64,000 bases of DNA from contig JAJQDI010000031.1 of the NCBI GenBank assembly GCA_021202275.1, forward strand, positions 124,001 to 188,000, read 5' to 3'. The notes under the pieces were generated by a model that was given only the letters and a program-made list of their open reading frames with translations, was not told the DNA's origin and ran no database searches. The DNA comes from Bacteroides sp. GTDB lineage: Bacteria; Bacteroidota; Bacteroidia; Bacteroidales; Bacteroidaceae. Position 1 is the stretch's first letter. The number at the start of each line of letters is the position of its first letter. The translations under genes and the position numbers were made by a program. This document shows positions 44,589 to 55,600 of the stretch, piece by piece.

Positions 44589-46064
44589 ATGAGAAAAGCA
44601 ACACGCGCGCAATGGATCAGATTTGCCATTGTTACGGTTTTATACCTTCTCTTCCTATTGTGGGTAAAGAGTTGGCTGGGACTCATCGTACTTCCTTTCA
44701 TCTTTGACATATACATCAGTAAGAAAATCCCGTGGACGTTCTGGAAACATTCAGAGAACCCGGTTGTACGCGGAGTCATGAGCTGGGTAGATGCGATTGT
44801 ATTCGCCCTGGTAGCTGTTTACTTCGTCAATATCTTCGTGTTCCAGAACTACCAGATCCCCTCTTCCTCTATGGAAAAGACCATGCTGGTGGGCGACTTC
44901 CTGTATGTGAGCAAGCTGAGCTACGGACCGCGTGTGCCTCAGACCCCACTCTCCATGCCGCTGGCCCAGCACACCCTACCCATATTCAACACCAAATCCT
45001 ATATCGAATGGCCCCGGTGGGACTACAAACGCGTACCCGGTCTTGGAAAAGTGAAGCGCAACGACATTGTGGTATTTAATTTCCCGGCCGGAGATACCGT
45101 AGCACTGAACCACCAGGGGCGTGACTACCAGGGATTGGTATACGAAGAAGGAAAAAGAATGTACCCCCAACAGATAGATATGGACAGCCTGACCCCTGCC
45201 CAGCAACGTACGGTATACGATCTGTACTACGCCGCAGGACGCAACCTGATCCACTCTTATCCGCAAAACTACGGCAAGGTGGTGGTACGCCCGGTAGACA
45301 GACGCGAAAACTACGTGAAACGTTGCGTGGGATTGCCGGGAGATACGGTGGAGATACGGGATACGCAACTCTATGTCAACAACCGGATCTCTGAAAATCC
45401 GGAAGAGGTGCAATTCTCCTATCTGATACAGACCACCGGAGCACAGATCCCGGAGCAGCTTCTGGACGATCTGGGTATCAGCCGGTCGGAACGCTACCTG
45501 TTGGGGCGTTCCGCAGCACCCTACCTGGCACCGCTGGGACTTGATGCTACAAATGCCAATGGGGAGTACTGCCCCATCTATCAGATGCCTCTGACAGCAG
45601 AAATGCACCGCGATCTGAGTGCCCGCAGTGCGCTGATCTCGAAGATCGTACTGGCACCCCAGGAAGCAGGATCGATGTTTCCGCTCAACCTACATACCCA
45701 CTGGGATGGCAACAACTACGGCCCGATCTGGATACCGTATAAAGGGGCCACCATCACCCTGACCGAAGACAACCTGCCTTTTTACGAACGCTGTATAGAA
45801 GCCTACGAAGGCAATAAACTGGAGGTCAGACAGGACGGTATCTATATCAACGATGTGAAGACCGATACTTATACCTTCGGGATGGACTATTACTGGATGA
45901 TGGGCGACAACCGCAACAACTCCCTCGACTCGCGTTACTGGGGATTTGTACCGGAAGACCATATCATAGGAAAACCCATGGTGGTATGGCTGTCACTGAA
46001 TCAGGAAAAGGGATGGTTCGACGGAAAAATACGCTGGAACCGGATCTTTAAGAAAATGAAATGA
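44589..46064 (+). CDS. lepB: Signal peptidase I
   Basis: 491 residues from the ATG at 44589 (an earlier in-frame start at 44547 lies inside dapB). Membrane segments in the first 90 residues, then the catalytic Ser in IPSSSMEKTM (about residue 94), catalytic Lys in NYVKRCVGLPGD (about 244), and the box E GDNRNNSLDSRYWG near the end. Cleaves signal peptides at the outer face of the inner membrane. Contains a large insert between the Ser and Lys boxes and another of about 150 residues after Lys, typical of Bacteroidales SPases. Essential housekeeping enzyme. Confidence 0.95.
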   Translation: MRKATRAQWIRFAIVTVLYLLFLLWVKSWLGLIVLPFIFDIYISKKIPWTFWKHSENPVVRGVMSWVDAIVFALVAVYFVNIFVFQNYQIPSSSMEKTMLVGDFLYVSKLSYGPRVPQTPLSMPLAQHTLPIFNTKSYIEWPRWDYKRVPGLGKVKRNDIVVFNFPAGDTVALNHQGRDYQGLVYEEGKRMYPQQIDMDSLTPAQQRTVYDLYYAAGRNLIHSYPQNYGKVVVRPVDRRENYVKRCVGLPGDTVEIRDTQLYVNNRISENPEEVQFSYLIQTTGAQIPEQLLDDLGISRSERYLLGRSAAPYLAPLGLDATNANGEYCPIYQMPLTAEMHRDLSARSALISKIVLAPQEAGSMFPLNLHTHWDGNNYGPIWIPYKGATITLTEDNLPFYERCIEAYEGNKLEVRQDGIYINDVKTDTYTFGMDYYWMMGDNRNNSLDSRYWGFVPEDHIIGKPMVVWLSLNQEKGWFDGKIRWNRIFKKMK

Positions 46065-46448
46065 TTTACAATTGGACGATTTACTATTTACGATTGAAGT
46101 CAGAGATAAAATAGATAAGGTGTACTTTCGTTGCTGGTCAATCAGACAGCAGATAGAAGCCATTTCTTTATATTAAAGAATAAAGACAGCTACCATCGTA
46201 AGCAGCTTGGCCAACCGACTGGTTGACTGCGTTGGCTGTGGGTAGACTATGTAAACCGTTGGTTCGTAAATCGGTTCATAGATCCGTGATAAAAAACCGG
46301 AATTAAAATTAGATTTTGATCCGTATCATCTGTTTTTCATTATCTTTATCCGATCCTTATTCACAAAACATATAAGAATACTCATTTTCTATAATATGAG
46401 AAGTAATATCAATCATAAATCGTAAATCAGTAAATCGTAAATCCCTTC
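46065..46448. repeat. Intergenic repeat patch with AATCGTA heptamers
   Basis: Starts with GATTTACAATTG-type heptamers (46066-46095) and ends with AATCATAAATCGTAAATCAG and TAAATCGTAAATCCC (46413-46443), 5 bases before the ATG of the next gene. The same end is found at 16360-16398, which suggests a family of dispersed elements about 220-380 bp long. No gene. Confidence 0.55.
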
Positions 46449-47384
46449 ATGTTTCGTTCCGGAGTAAAGTGGTTGATCGTAGTCGGAGCGGCAGCAGGCG
46501 TAGCCCTGTTGCTGAACGGATTCGTAGGTTCTTCCTATCGGATCCCCTACTCCGGTATGGAAAACACGCTCTATCCCGGCGACCGGATCGTGGTGAACAA
46601 ATGGAGCTACGGCCTGCGTCTGCCCCTGATGAAGTTTTTCTCTTACCGACGCTGGAAAGAGCGCGCCGTGCGCAACGGAGAGATCGTGGTCTTCAACAAT
46701 CCGGCAGACCTCAAACACCCGGTCATCGACCAGCGTGCCGTTTTCATCGGTCGTTGCGTAGGCATTCCGGGCGATACGGTACTGCTGGATTCGCTTTTCT
46801 TTGTAGTCACCTCTCCTTCCGTCACCGGGCCCGACCAGAAAGCCCTGTATACCTATCCGCGGGAAAAAGAGTCCCGGTTAGACTCCCTGCTCACCCGGCT
46901 CTCTATCGGCAACAGCGAACGCATGGGCGAAGATGACAGCCTGTATGTACGCAGCCTGAGCCGATACGAATACTACCTGATCAGCCAGGAACTGCAACCG
47001 GAAGTATGGATCACTCCCCTACAGACGCAGGAAAAGATCGCCTACCACCTGATGGTGCCCGGCAAAGGAAAGACCATCAAAATATACCCATGGAACATCG
47101 AACTGATGCGAAATACCCTGAAAGTACACGAGAATCGCGACGCGGAGATACGTGGCGATACGCTCTACGTAGACGGAGTGGCCTCTCCCTACTGCTGCTT
47201 CACCCGCGACTACTACTGGATCGCCTCCAACCACGCGGCCAACCTCACCGACTCGCGCCTGTTCGGTTTTGTACCGGAAGATCACCTCATCGGCAAGCCG
47301 GCATTCGTCTGGTTTTCCAAAGAACCGGCCACCGGACCGCTGGGTGGATACCGATGGAAGCGGATACTGACCCGCGTCAACTGA
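46449..47384 (+). CDS. Signal peptidase I paralogue lacking catalytic Ser and Lys
   Basis: 311 residues, one N-terminal membrane segment, S26 fold. Aligned by motif with the upstream lepB: IPSSSMEKTM becomes IPYSGMENTL, so the catalytic Ser before Met is Gly; NYVKRCVGLPGD becomes VFIGRCVGIPGD, so the catalytic Lys is Gly (residue 101, codon GGT); and GDNRNNSLDSR becomes SNHAANLTDSR. The rest of each box (CVG-PGDTV, DSR-FGFVPEDH-IGKP) is well conserved and the frame is intact, so this is a maintained protein, not a decaying one. It may bind or regulate substrates, or partner LepB. Catalysis by the usual dyad is not possible. Confidence 0.85.
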   Translation: MFRSGVKWLIVVGAAAGVALLLNGFVGSSYRIPYSGMENTLYPGDRIVVNKWSYGLRLPLMKFFSYRRWKERAVRNGEIVVFNNPADLKHPVIDQRAVFIGRCVGIPGDTVLLDSLFFVVTSPSVTGPDQKALYTYPREKESRLDSLLTRLSIGNSERMGEDDSLYVRSLSRYEYYLISQELQPEVWITPLQTQEKIAYHLMVPGKGKTIKIYPWNIELMRNTLKVHENRDAEIRGDTLYVDGVASPYCCFTRDYYWIASNHAANLTDSRLFGFVPEDHLIGKPAFVWFSKEPATGPLGGYRWKRILTRVN

Positions 47385-47422
47385 CAGGCTATTTCAAACA
47401 AAATCCCCGACACACGAGACAG

Positions 47423-48061
47423 ATGCAACCCCGTTTTCCCCAACATACCGCCTACCTCAGTTCGGCCTACCTGGCGCCGGTCTCCTGGTACAGCAAACTC
47501 TATCATTACGGACACATCCGCATAGAGCAATACGATCATTACCTGAAGCAGACCTACCGCAACCGCTGTACGCTGGCCGGCCCCAACGGAACACTGGCAC
47601 TCACCGTACCTATCGTGAAGCCCGACACGCTCAAATGCCCGATGAAGGACATACGCGTCTCGGATCATGGCAACTGGCGGCATCAGCATTGGAACGCCAT
47701 TGAATCTGCGTATAACCATACGCCTTTCTTTGAATATTACCGGGACGATCTGCAACCGTTTTACGAACAGAAGTTTGAATTTCTCACCGATTTCAACGAA
47801 AGACTCTGCCATACGATCTGCGAACTCATCGATCTGCAACCGGATATGCGGCGCACCGGAGAGTACCGGAAAGAGTTCGGAGCGTGGGAGAGAGACCTGC
47901 GGGAGGCCATTCATCCGAAGAAAGGGAACGATCCAGAGTTTACCGTTGTACCCTATTACCAGGTTTTTGAAGACCGTCACGGCTTTCTGCCCAACCTGAG
48001 TATCCTGGATCTGCTTTTCAATATGGGACCGGAAAGCCTGCTGGTGTTGCAACGTAGCTGA
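47423..48061 (+). CDS. WbqC-family protein
   Basis: 212 residues from the ATG at 47423. YLSSAYLAPVSWYSKLYHYG at the start and NRCTLAGPNGTLALTVPI and IESAYNHTPFFEYYRDDL follow the WbqC-like pattern. The family occurs in O-antigen and other glycan clusters; activity unknown. An open frame begins earlier but overlaps the SPase paralogue, so this start, 38 bases after that gene's stop, is chosen. Probably co-transcribed with it. Confidence 0.85.
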   Translation: MQPRFPQHTAYLSSAYLAPVSWYSKLYHYGHIRIEQYDHYLKQTYRNRCTLAGPNGTLALTVPIVKPDTLKCPMKDIRVSDHGNWRHQHWNAIESAYNHTPFFEYYRDDLQPFYEQKFEFLTDFNERLCHTICELIDLQPDMRRTGEYRKEFGAWERDLREAIHPKKGNDPEFTVVPYYQVFEDRHGFLPNLSILDLLFNMGPESLLVLQRS

Positions 48062-48076
48062 GACAAAGAGGGAAGG

Positions 48077-49369
48077 CTACTCCACATCCACATACATCTC
48101 CCGGAAATTAAGGATCAGCTTATGGTATTGGCCAAATACATCTTGTCCCAGATTGCCGTCATACCGATCGGCAAAAACGTATTCTCCATCTATAATGGAT
48201 ATCTCAGGGAGCGTTCCACTGCCACCTCCCAACCTATAAGGAAAGTCTTTCCATACATATTTCCGGACCTCTTCTATACCTCCGGCCCCTCCGCGCTTTC
48301 CTTCGGTAAGTTCCACGTTTTCCTGGATATACGCTTCGTGTTTCCTGTAATATGTTCTGTATAGTTCACTATCAGCCGCGCCTGTATCTAAGGTAAACAG
48401 GAGACTCTCACTTCCCGAATAAATCCTTACTACCGGATGAAGATGGTCCAGAAAAAGATTATTCAACTCCCTGTCCTCTCTCCGGGCAGGGATTTCCAGT
48501 TCTCCGTGCCTATACATATGCACCTCTTCCATCTGGTACATGACCGGAAAACCAATCGTTCCTTTTATATGAAAATCGATCGGGGCAATGTAAAACACCT
48601 CATCCGGCATCACCAGGAACACGACATTCTCTACCAGCAGATCTCCCAGCCAGAGACTGTCTGCTACCCCCAGGCGACTTTGTATCCTGACAGGAGTAGA
48701 AGTAGCTACCTCAATGTCCGTATCATAAAGCGTAAGTCCCATCTCCGCCGCAATCGATTCACTGACACTCGACAGATTGGCTCCCGTATCGAAGAACAAG
48801 TTTTCAGTAACACCTCCACAAGTCACAGCAATGCGGTAATGATTTCCCTCCCGGATCAGAGGGATCTTCACATCCTTAGTCTTCGTTATCCGCTGTGGCA
48901 ACACATCCCGTACAGGCTGCCAGAGTGCGTACATATTGCGATAAGATTCTACTTCCGCACTATCTGCCACAGCCGCGTACTCACGGATCAACTGCAAATA
49001 CGTATCAGCAGCCTCCGCATACCTGAATAGGCGACTGTAGTTCTGAGCCTGTATTTCCAACAGATCCTTCTTCAAGGTATCCGAAAGCACATGTCCGTAT
49101 GTGTCAAACAAGGTGCGGATCTGCCCGTTGGATTCTTCTTCCCTGCCAAACGCATGGTTGCAATGTGCCTGATAAAAAAGCCACCTGTCCGGCGATAACT
49201 TATTCTTTGCCGGTACAAGCTCCTCCCGCAGACGGAAGAAATCTTTTTTTTCAAGCCATTGAGACAACTGATTGTCTACTACCGGATCGGAAACGTGTGT
49301 CCGGCAAGCCTGCATAGTAACCAGACAGAACACGAAGAAACAAACAGAGAAAAACGGATCATAACGCAT
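48077..49369 (-). CDS. Lipoprotein with two retropepsin-like DTG motifs
   Basis: 430 residues. Lipobox VTMQAC near residue 22. A helical (TPR-like) region to about 150 is followed by two aspartic protease half-sites: FFDTGANLSS (Asp near 194) and FTLDTGAADSE (Asp near 327), each followed by the usual beta structure and a GLTLYD- or GQDVFGQ-type segment. Two half-sites in one chain could form a pepsin-like active site without dimerisation. Probable cell-envelope protease; substrate unknown. Monocistronic, converging on the WbqC gene with 15 bases between. Confidence 0.8.
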   Translation of the reverse strand: MRYDPFFSVCFFVFCLVTMQACRTHVSDPVVDNQLSQWLEKKDFFRLREELVPAKNKLSPDRWLFYQAHCNHAFGREEESNGQIRTLFDTYGHVLSDTLKKDLLEIQAQNYSRLFRYAEAADTYLQLIREYAAVADSAEVESYRNMYALWQPVRDVLPQRITKTKDVKIPLIREGNHYRIAVTCGGVTENLFFDTGANLSSVSESIAAEMGLTLYDTDIEVATSTPVRIQSRLGVADSLWLGDLLVENVVFLVMPDEVFYIAPIDFHIKGTIGFPVMYQMEEVHMYRHGELEIPARREDRELNNLFLDHLHPVVRIYSGSESLLFTLDTGAADSELYRTYYRKHEAYIQENVELTEGKRGGAGGIEEVRKYVWKDFPYRLGGGSGTLPEISIIDGEYVFADRYDGNLGQDVFGQYHKLILNFREMYVDVE

Positions 49370-49501
49370 GATGGGTCAGCTTTAAATGGGATGCAAATAT
49401 AAACTCGCACCGGATGATCACCAAAATCTGTAACTTATTTAGTCTTAACAACCTGCAAATGTCTTTTGTCTCTATTCCCGGAAAAACATCCGGGTAAGTG
49501 G

Positions 49502-52371
49502 TCACCCGGAGATGCGATGCAGGAACTCTGCCAGATTCTCCTTTTCAGCCAGTTTTAACTTCTTACGCAACCGGTATCTGCTGATCTCTACCCCACGTAC
49601 AGATACATTGAGCAACGGAGCGATCTCTTTGGAAAGCAGATCCATCCGTATATACGCACACAACATTTTGTCTTTCTTATTAAGATCCGGAAAACGCTGG
49701 TCCAGAATGCGGAAAAAATCCTGATGCACGGTGTCAAAGGTATGCTGGAACTGTTCCAGATCATTGTCATGTTCCAGGTTGCTATCGATCTGCTGCACCA
49801 GCCGGAGCACCTTCCGGCGGATAGCGACCAGGTTCTCCTCTTTCACCGCTCCGTTGATCCCCACTGCCTCTCTGCGTATCACCTGAAGAACTTCATTTTT
49901 ACGCATGATATTCAGGGTAGTCCTTACCAGCTCATCCGCTTTGTGCTGAAGTTCAAGCCTGAGATTAGCCTCTTTCAGCGAATCGATCTTCTCATCTTTC
50001 AACGCGTTCTGCTCCCTGAACTCCTGTTGCTGCCGGATCATTTCCAATTCTTTCTGTTGCAGCAGCACTTTGCGGCTCATCACCAGACGGTAATAGAGAT
50101 AATAGAAAAAACCGATCCCTGCCATTCCATACAGTACATAGGCCCACCAGCTCCGGTACCAGGGAGGCAAGATACGGAAAGAGAAAGAGGTTTCTACCGG
50201 ATCGGTCCCATCTTCGGTCATCAGCCTCACCCGGAAGGTATAGACCCCCTCCCGCAGACCGGTATATTCTTTCTTTACATTTTCAGTCAGGTCACTCCAT
50301 TCGTCGGTAGCAGCCCCCGTAAGCCGGTAGGTATACAACGTAGCCTGCGAACGATCGTAATTGGCCGCGCTGTATTCTATACGCAGCGAGTTATGCGTAT
50401 AAGGGATCGTGAGCGATTGTTCCTCATACGCATAGCTACGTCCGTAGATGAGGGAATCTTTTCCGCCGCTCAGAAATACCTTACGGATCTGCAGATGCAC
50501 CGGATGTTGCTTACGGGTAGGTTCCCGGAAACGCAACAGCGCAAATCCATCTTCCGTACTCACGATTGCCTCATCCTCTTTCCAGAGACAGATATCTTCA
50601 AAATGTTCGATCATAGCACCCTTCAGGTAGATCTCATTCTCCCTTCGGAGATATTCACCAGCGGTACGGTCAAAACGGAGCAACTTCAATGTGCCTCCTA
50701 CCACATACCAGATATCCCCGTGAACGTCCTGATGCAGGTAGGTACAAGGCTGCTCTTCCCGAAGGAGGTCCTCCAGCCAGATATATTCTTCCACATCGTC
50801 CCGGATCTGGTCGTACCGGAATATGCCTTCATGGGTGACCAGCACAATTTCATCGCCTACACGGGTGATATGAGAATCGTAGTTCGGAGAGATCTTCCCC
50901 GTATTGTAATTTTTGATACGGACGATCCGGGTCAGGTCTTCGGACAACACGATCCGAAAGATCCCCTGCCCCTTATTGGCTACCCATACCACCCCCGGAG
51001 CCTCTACAAAAAGGGTTTTGCACGAATGGGTAAAACCAGGGATCCGATGCGACATCTTCCATTGCCCCTGCTCGTTGTTAAGTACATACAGTCCGGTGTA
51101 ACTCCCTGCCAGCAACAGATCTTCGCGATGACCGAAAGCAACCACAGACCAGATGCCCCGGGTATCTGCCAGACGGCTCATGTGCTCACCGTCTGTAACA
51201 AACAAACCGTTATCTGTCGAGCAGAACAACTTGCCGTCATACGAATCCAGAGACCAGACCTGCCCTTCCGTACCGGGCACAAACATCATGTCAGACTCCT
51301 GCCCGGTAGTTTCGGGCAAAGGCATATGATAGAGTCCCTGATTGGTACCCAGATACAGCCGTCCCCGATAGGGCAAAGAAGCATAGCCCGAACCAATCAC
51401 TGACGTATTGCCATAGAGGGAAAACAGAGGTGAGGTCAGTTGTACGCAATCCATACCATTGTCAAGTCCCAGCCACAGATCTCCCTCACGGTCGAAGGAG
51501 ACAGCCAGCACGGTTTTGTTCTGCAACCCCCGGTCGATAGAGATCTTTTCCGTGCTTCCCTGCTTCATATCCAGCAACAGGACACCGTCTTGCACCGACC
51601 CCAACGCCAGCAACGAATCTCTGACCGCCGCACAAAACAACTGATTGGCTCCGATAAACGGGTCGGCGGCACTGTGATAAGGTATCAGCGAAGAGCCGTC
51701 ATACAGGAATAGCCCATCCCGCGCGGTGACGACCAACAGATCATTTCCCAGCGGCAATATCCCTACTATTTTACAGGAAGCTGTGGATGAGGTGTTGACC
51801 TGCACGGCAAACGAGTCTCCGTTGAGCAGACAAATTCCCTCCGCAGTAGCCACATAGAACCGCCCGTTGAGTACTGCCGAATGCTTGATCTCCGAAGGGG
51901 CGGGAATGAACGTGACCGCGGTACCGTCCCACCGGAACAACGTACGTTCCGACTGGAAATATACCACTTCTCCCACCTGATGAATGTTCCAGATGATACC
52001 GATGTGCCGGTGAAGGGAAATACTGTCGGAAAGACGGGTATAGGTGAGACCACCCAGAGCATCGGGTACAAAATAGCCAAACTCACCCATTCCACCGACA
52101 TATATGCGACCGTCATCGCTCACCCGGACCGATCGGCTTTTGGCATTCCCGGTCGGATAACGGTTCCATCCTACCCCGTCGTACTCCAGAAGCCCTTTGT
52201 TATTGGCCACATAGATCCATCCGTTGTCATGTTGCGATATCATCCAGTTCTGAGTACCTCCCTGATACTCTTTCCGGGTATGATTGGTCACCGAACGCTG
52301 CCAGTGAGCAGACAAAGAAGCCGAAAAAAAGTTACAACTACAAAGAACAGCGATTTGTGTAAGTGTTTCAT
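49502..52371 (-). CDS. SusR-like membrane regulator (propeller, Y_Y_Y, LuxR-type HTH)
   Basis: About 956 residues if repaired. Periplasmic two-component-type beta-propeller repeats (about 20-640; repeated LYGNT, LYIGTNQGLY-like blades), a Y_Y_Y Ig-like domain (about 655-745), one membrane helix (WWAYVLYGMAGIGFFYYL), a coiled coil rich in Gln/Glu, and a cytoplasmic LuxR-type helix-turn-helix (MDLLSKEIAPLLNVSVRGVE, SRYRLRKKLKL). No histidine kinase or receiver, so it should sense a glycan and act on DNA directly, like SusR. The signal peptide MKHLHKSLFFVVVTFFSASL from the ATG at 52371 joins the rest only if a run of seven T (52324-52330 complement) had eight; otherwise translation would begin downstream. 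Divergent from susC. Confidence 0.85.
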
Positions 52372-52691
52372 ATCATCAGATCTTAACAGGTCTTCAAAGA
52401 TAGACAATAACCCCGAGAATATCTGCCTGTTGCCTCATTATTTACTACATCAATGCCCGGAGCAGACCATTCTCTGAAATCTGTTTTTTATCCTGACAAG
52501 ATACTTATTATCAGTTTATTATAAAACCCATGAGAAACACTTGATGTATCCGGAAAAGATTTCAGGAGTAGTTATGTTGTAATGGGAGTGTATGCTAAAA
52601 AGTAAATATATGAATAGCTTCGCCGCAACACTTCACAATAGTATTTAATAAAATCTATGTATTATGAAAAAAAGACCGATTCTTACAAAAG
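52372..52691. other. Regulatory spacer between SusR-like gene and susC
   Basis: Holds the divergent promoters. A possible susC start ATGAAAAAAAG is at 52664. No consensus -7 box is convincing and no repeats are seen. Confidence 0.4.
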
Positions 52692-55600
52692 ATGACACGG
52701 CGACTTTTCTGGTGCGGTTTGCTCTTTTTGCTGAGCGCGAACCTGCATGCACAAAGTACCACCCAGATCAGTGGTCAAGTTGTCGACGAACGCACACAGG
52801 AACCTCTGATCGGGGTATCTGTGCTTGAAAAGGGGACTACCAACGGGGTAATCTCGGATATGGACGGGAACTATTCCCTGCAGGTACATCCACAGGCTAC
52901 TATTATCTTTTCGTATGTAGGGTATGTGACACAGGAACTGAAAGTTTCCCAGGCCCAGGGAAACATTGTACTCAAAGAGGATGCGCAGACCCTGCAGGAA
53001 ATTGTGATCGTCGGATACGGCACACAGAAAAAGGTGAATCTGACCGGTGCTGTGGCGCAGGTAGACGGGGACAAACTGGCTGCCCGCACCTCTGCGAACC
53101 TGCTGGGTTCGCTGCAGGGAGAACTCCCGGGAGTTACGATCACCCGCAGCAGTGGAAAACCGGGCGACGAAGGATACAGCCTGAATGTCCGTGGAAAAAC
53201 ATCTGTCAACAATACCTCCACCCTGGTACTGATCGACAGGATCGAAGGCGATATGACCCTTCTGAACCCCAGTGACATCGAGACAGTGACTGTACTGAAA
53301 GATGCCGCAGCAGCTTCTATCTACGGAGCCAAAGCCGCCGCCGGTGTGGTACTGGTAACTACCAAAAAAGGACAGGAAGGCAAGGTACGTATCAACTACA
53401 ACGGATACTACGCGATCTCTACACCGGGCAATATGCCCAAACGCCTCAACTCCTGGGAAGAACAGATCATCAACGACATCGCCCGCCTCAATGCCAGCGG
53501 AAACGCCGAATACACCGAAGAACAGGTGGAATGGCTCAAAAACCCCAACTTCAACTACCGCCCGAACATCAGCGGACAGGATCGTTGGGACTACTACGAC
53601 AATGTCAACTACATCAAAGAGGGAACCAACCGCACCAGCAGCATGCAGAGTCATTCCGTATCCATCAGCGGTGGCTCCCGGCAACTCAACTACCTGGCTT
53701 CCGCAGGCTATTACAAACGGAACGGTATACTCCGGTACGGACCCGACGGGAACGAGCGTTACAACCTGCGCTTCAACCTCAACTCGGAAGTAAACAAATA
53801 CGTATCACTGTCGTTCAATGCCAGCTACAACGGCTCCTTCGTAGAAGAGAACTCGGCAGGCACGGGCCTGATCCTGGACAAACTCTACCGCATCCGTACC
53901 CGCCAGCCGATCTATACACCGGATGAAGACACCACCAGCAATCCCTACAACGGAGACCTGCAGGTGAATCCGATCGATATGATGAAGAACGCGGGTATCA
54001 CGAAAAAAGACTACGAAGCCTTCAACGGAAAGGGAGAGATCATCATCAAAGACCTGGTACCGGGACTGGTGATCAACGCCTCTGTCGCGCGCAAACAGGA
54101 CTACTATTCTTACTATTCCGAAAAACGGACCATCAAATGGTACGGACGCACAGAAGATACGGTACGGGATCAGATCAATGCTTCCAATTCGCTGACCAAA
54201 ACCAAGAACGGTGCCTATCACAACACGTACGAAGCACGGGCCACCTACGAATTCAGCCTGGCCAACGCGCACAACTTCAAGGTGCTGGCAGGAACCCAGT
54301 TCGAAGAGTACAGAAAAGACGAGATGTCTGCCACGGTGAACGGATTGCTGAAAAACGACTTTTTCAGTCTCAACTATCCGGGTGGAGAAAATCCCTATAC
54401 AGCCTCGGATAAGGTAGAGACCTGGGCTATGATGTCTTACTTCGGACGACTGAATTATAACTTCAAAGAACGTTACCTGTTCGAAGCAAACATCCGCTAC
54501 GACGGCAGTTCGCGGCTGGACCCGGATCACCGCTGGAAAGCGTTCCCTTCTTTCTCCGCCGGCTGGCGCATCAGTGAAGAACCGTTCTTCAAAGAGAAAG
54601 TAGATCTGTTTGACAACCTGAAACTCCGCGCTTCCTGGGGTCAACTGGGCAACGGAGCGGTACTCGACTTCTACGACTACATCGCCTTGATCAGCAAAGG
54701 CAACCAGCTGGCTTTCAACGACGAACTCAACAATTACTTTTGGCAGGACAAACTGGCTTCAAAGTCAAAAACCTGGGAAACCATCGAGACTTTTGACATC
54801 GGGTTAGACCTGGGATTGCTCAACAACCGTCTGAACATCACAGCAGACTATTTTGTGAAACGCAACAAGGATATGCTCTCTACCCTGCCTCAACCTCATA
54901 TCCTGGGGATCGGCACTTCGGCAAGCAACATCGGCGAACTGAAGACCTGGGGATGGGAGATCGACATCAAATGGAGAGACCGCATCGGCCAGGTAGATTA
55001 CTGGGCAGGATTCTCCCTGGCAGATGACCAGAACAAACTGGTGAAGTACCAGGGAGAGAATACGATCCGGGAAGGAGTGGTATCTACCCTGGAAGGTTAC
55101 GCGCTGAACACCATCTGGGGCTATAAGACAGATGGCTACTTCACCAGCCGGGAAGAGTACGAAGCCTACGGGGTAGAACAATTCAACCATGCGAAAGTAC
55201 AGGCCGGAGATATCAAATACCTGGACCTGGACGGAAGCGGAAAGATCGATGCCGGGGAGGGCACGCCGGAAAATCCTGGCGACCTCGTATACCTGGGTAC
55301 TACAGACCCGCGCTATTCGTACGGTATCTCCCTGGGAGCCGCCTGGAAAGGATTCGACCTCTCGCTCTTCTTCCAGGGCATGGGCAAACGCAGCTTCCTG
55401 ATCAAGACGGAAACACTGGCCCCTATGCTCAATACCTACAACCTGCCGTGGTCTATCCACCAGGACTACTGGACAGAGGACAACCCCAACGCCTTCTGGC
55501 CCCGCCTCTATCAGAGCAATGACTACAACTACAAAGCCTCTGATAAATGGGTACAGAACGCGCGCTACGTCCGCCTGAAAAACATCCAGCTGGGATACAA

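Noticed and set aside
49724..51403. 559-codon frame antisense to the SusR-like gene
   Set aside because: Shadow frame of a GC-richer coding gene; low-complexity product without domains.
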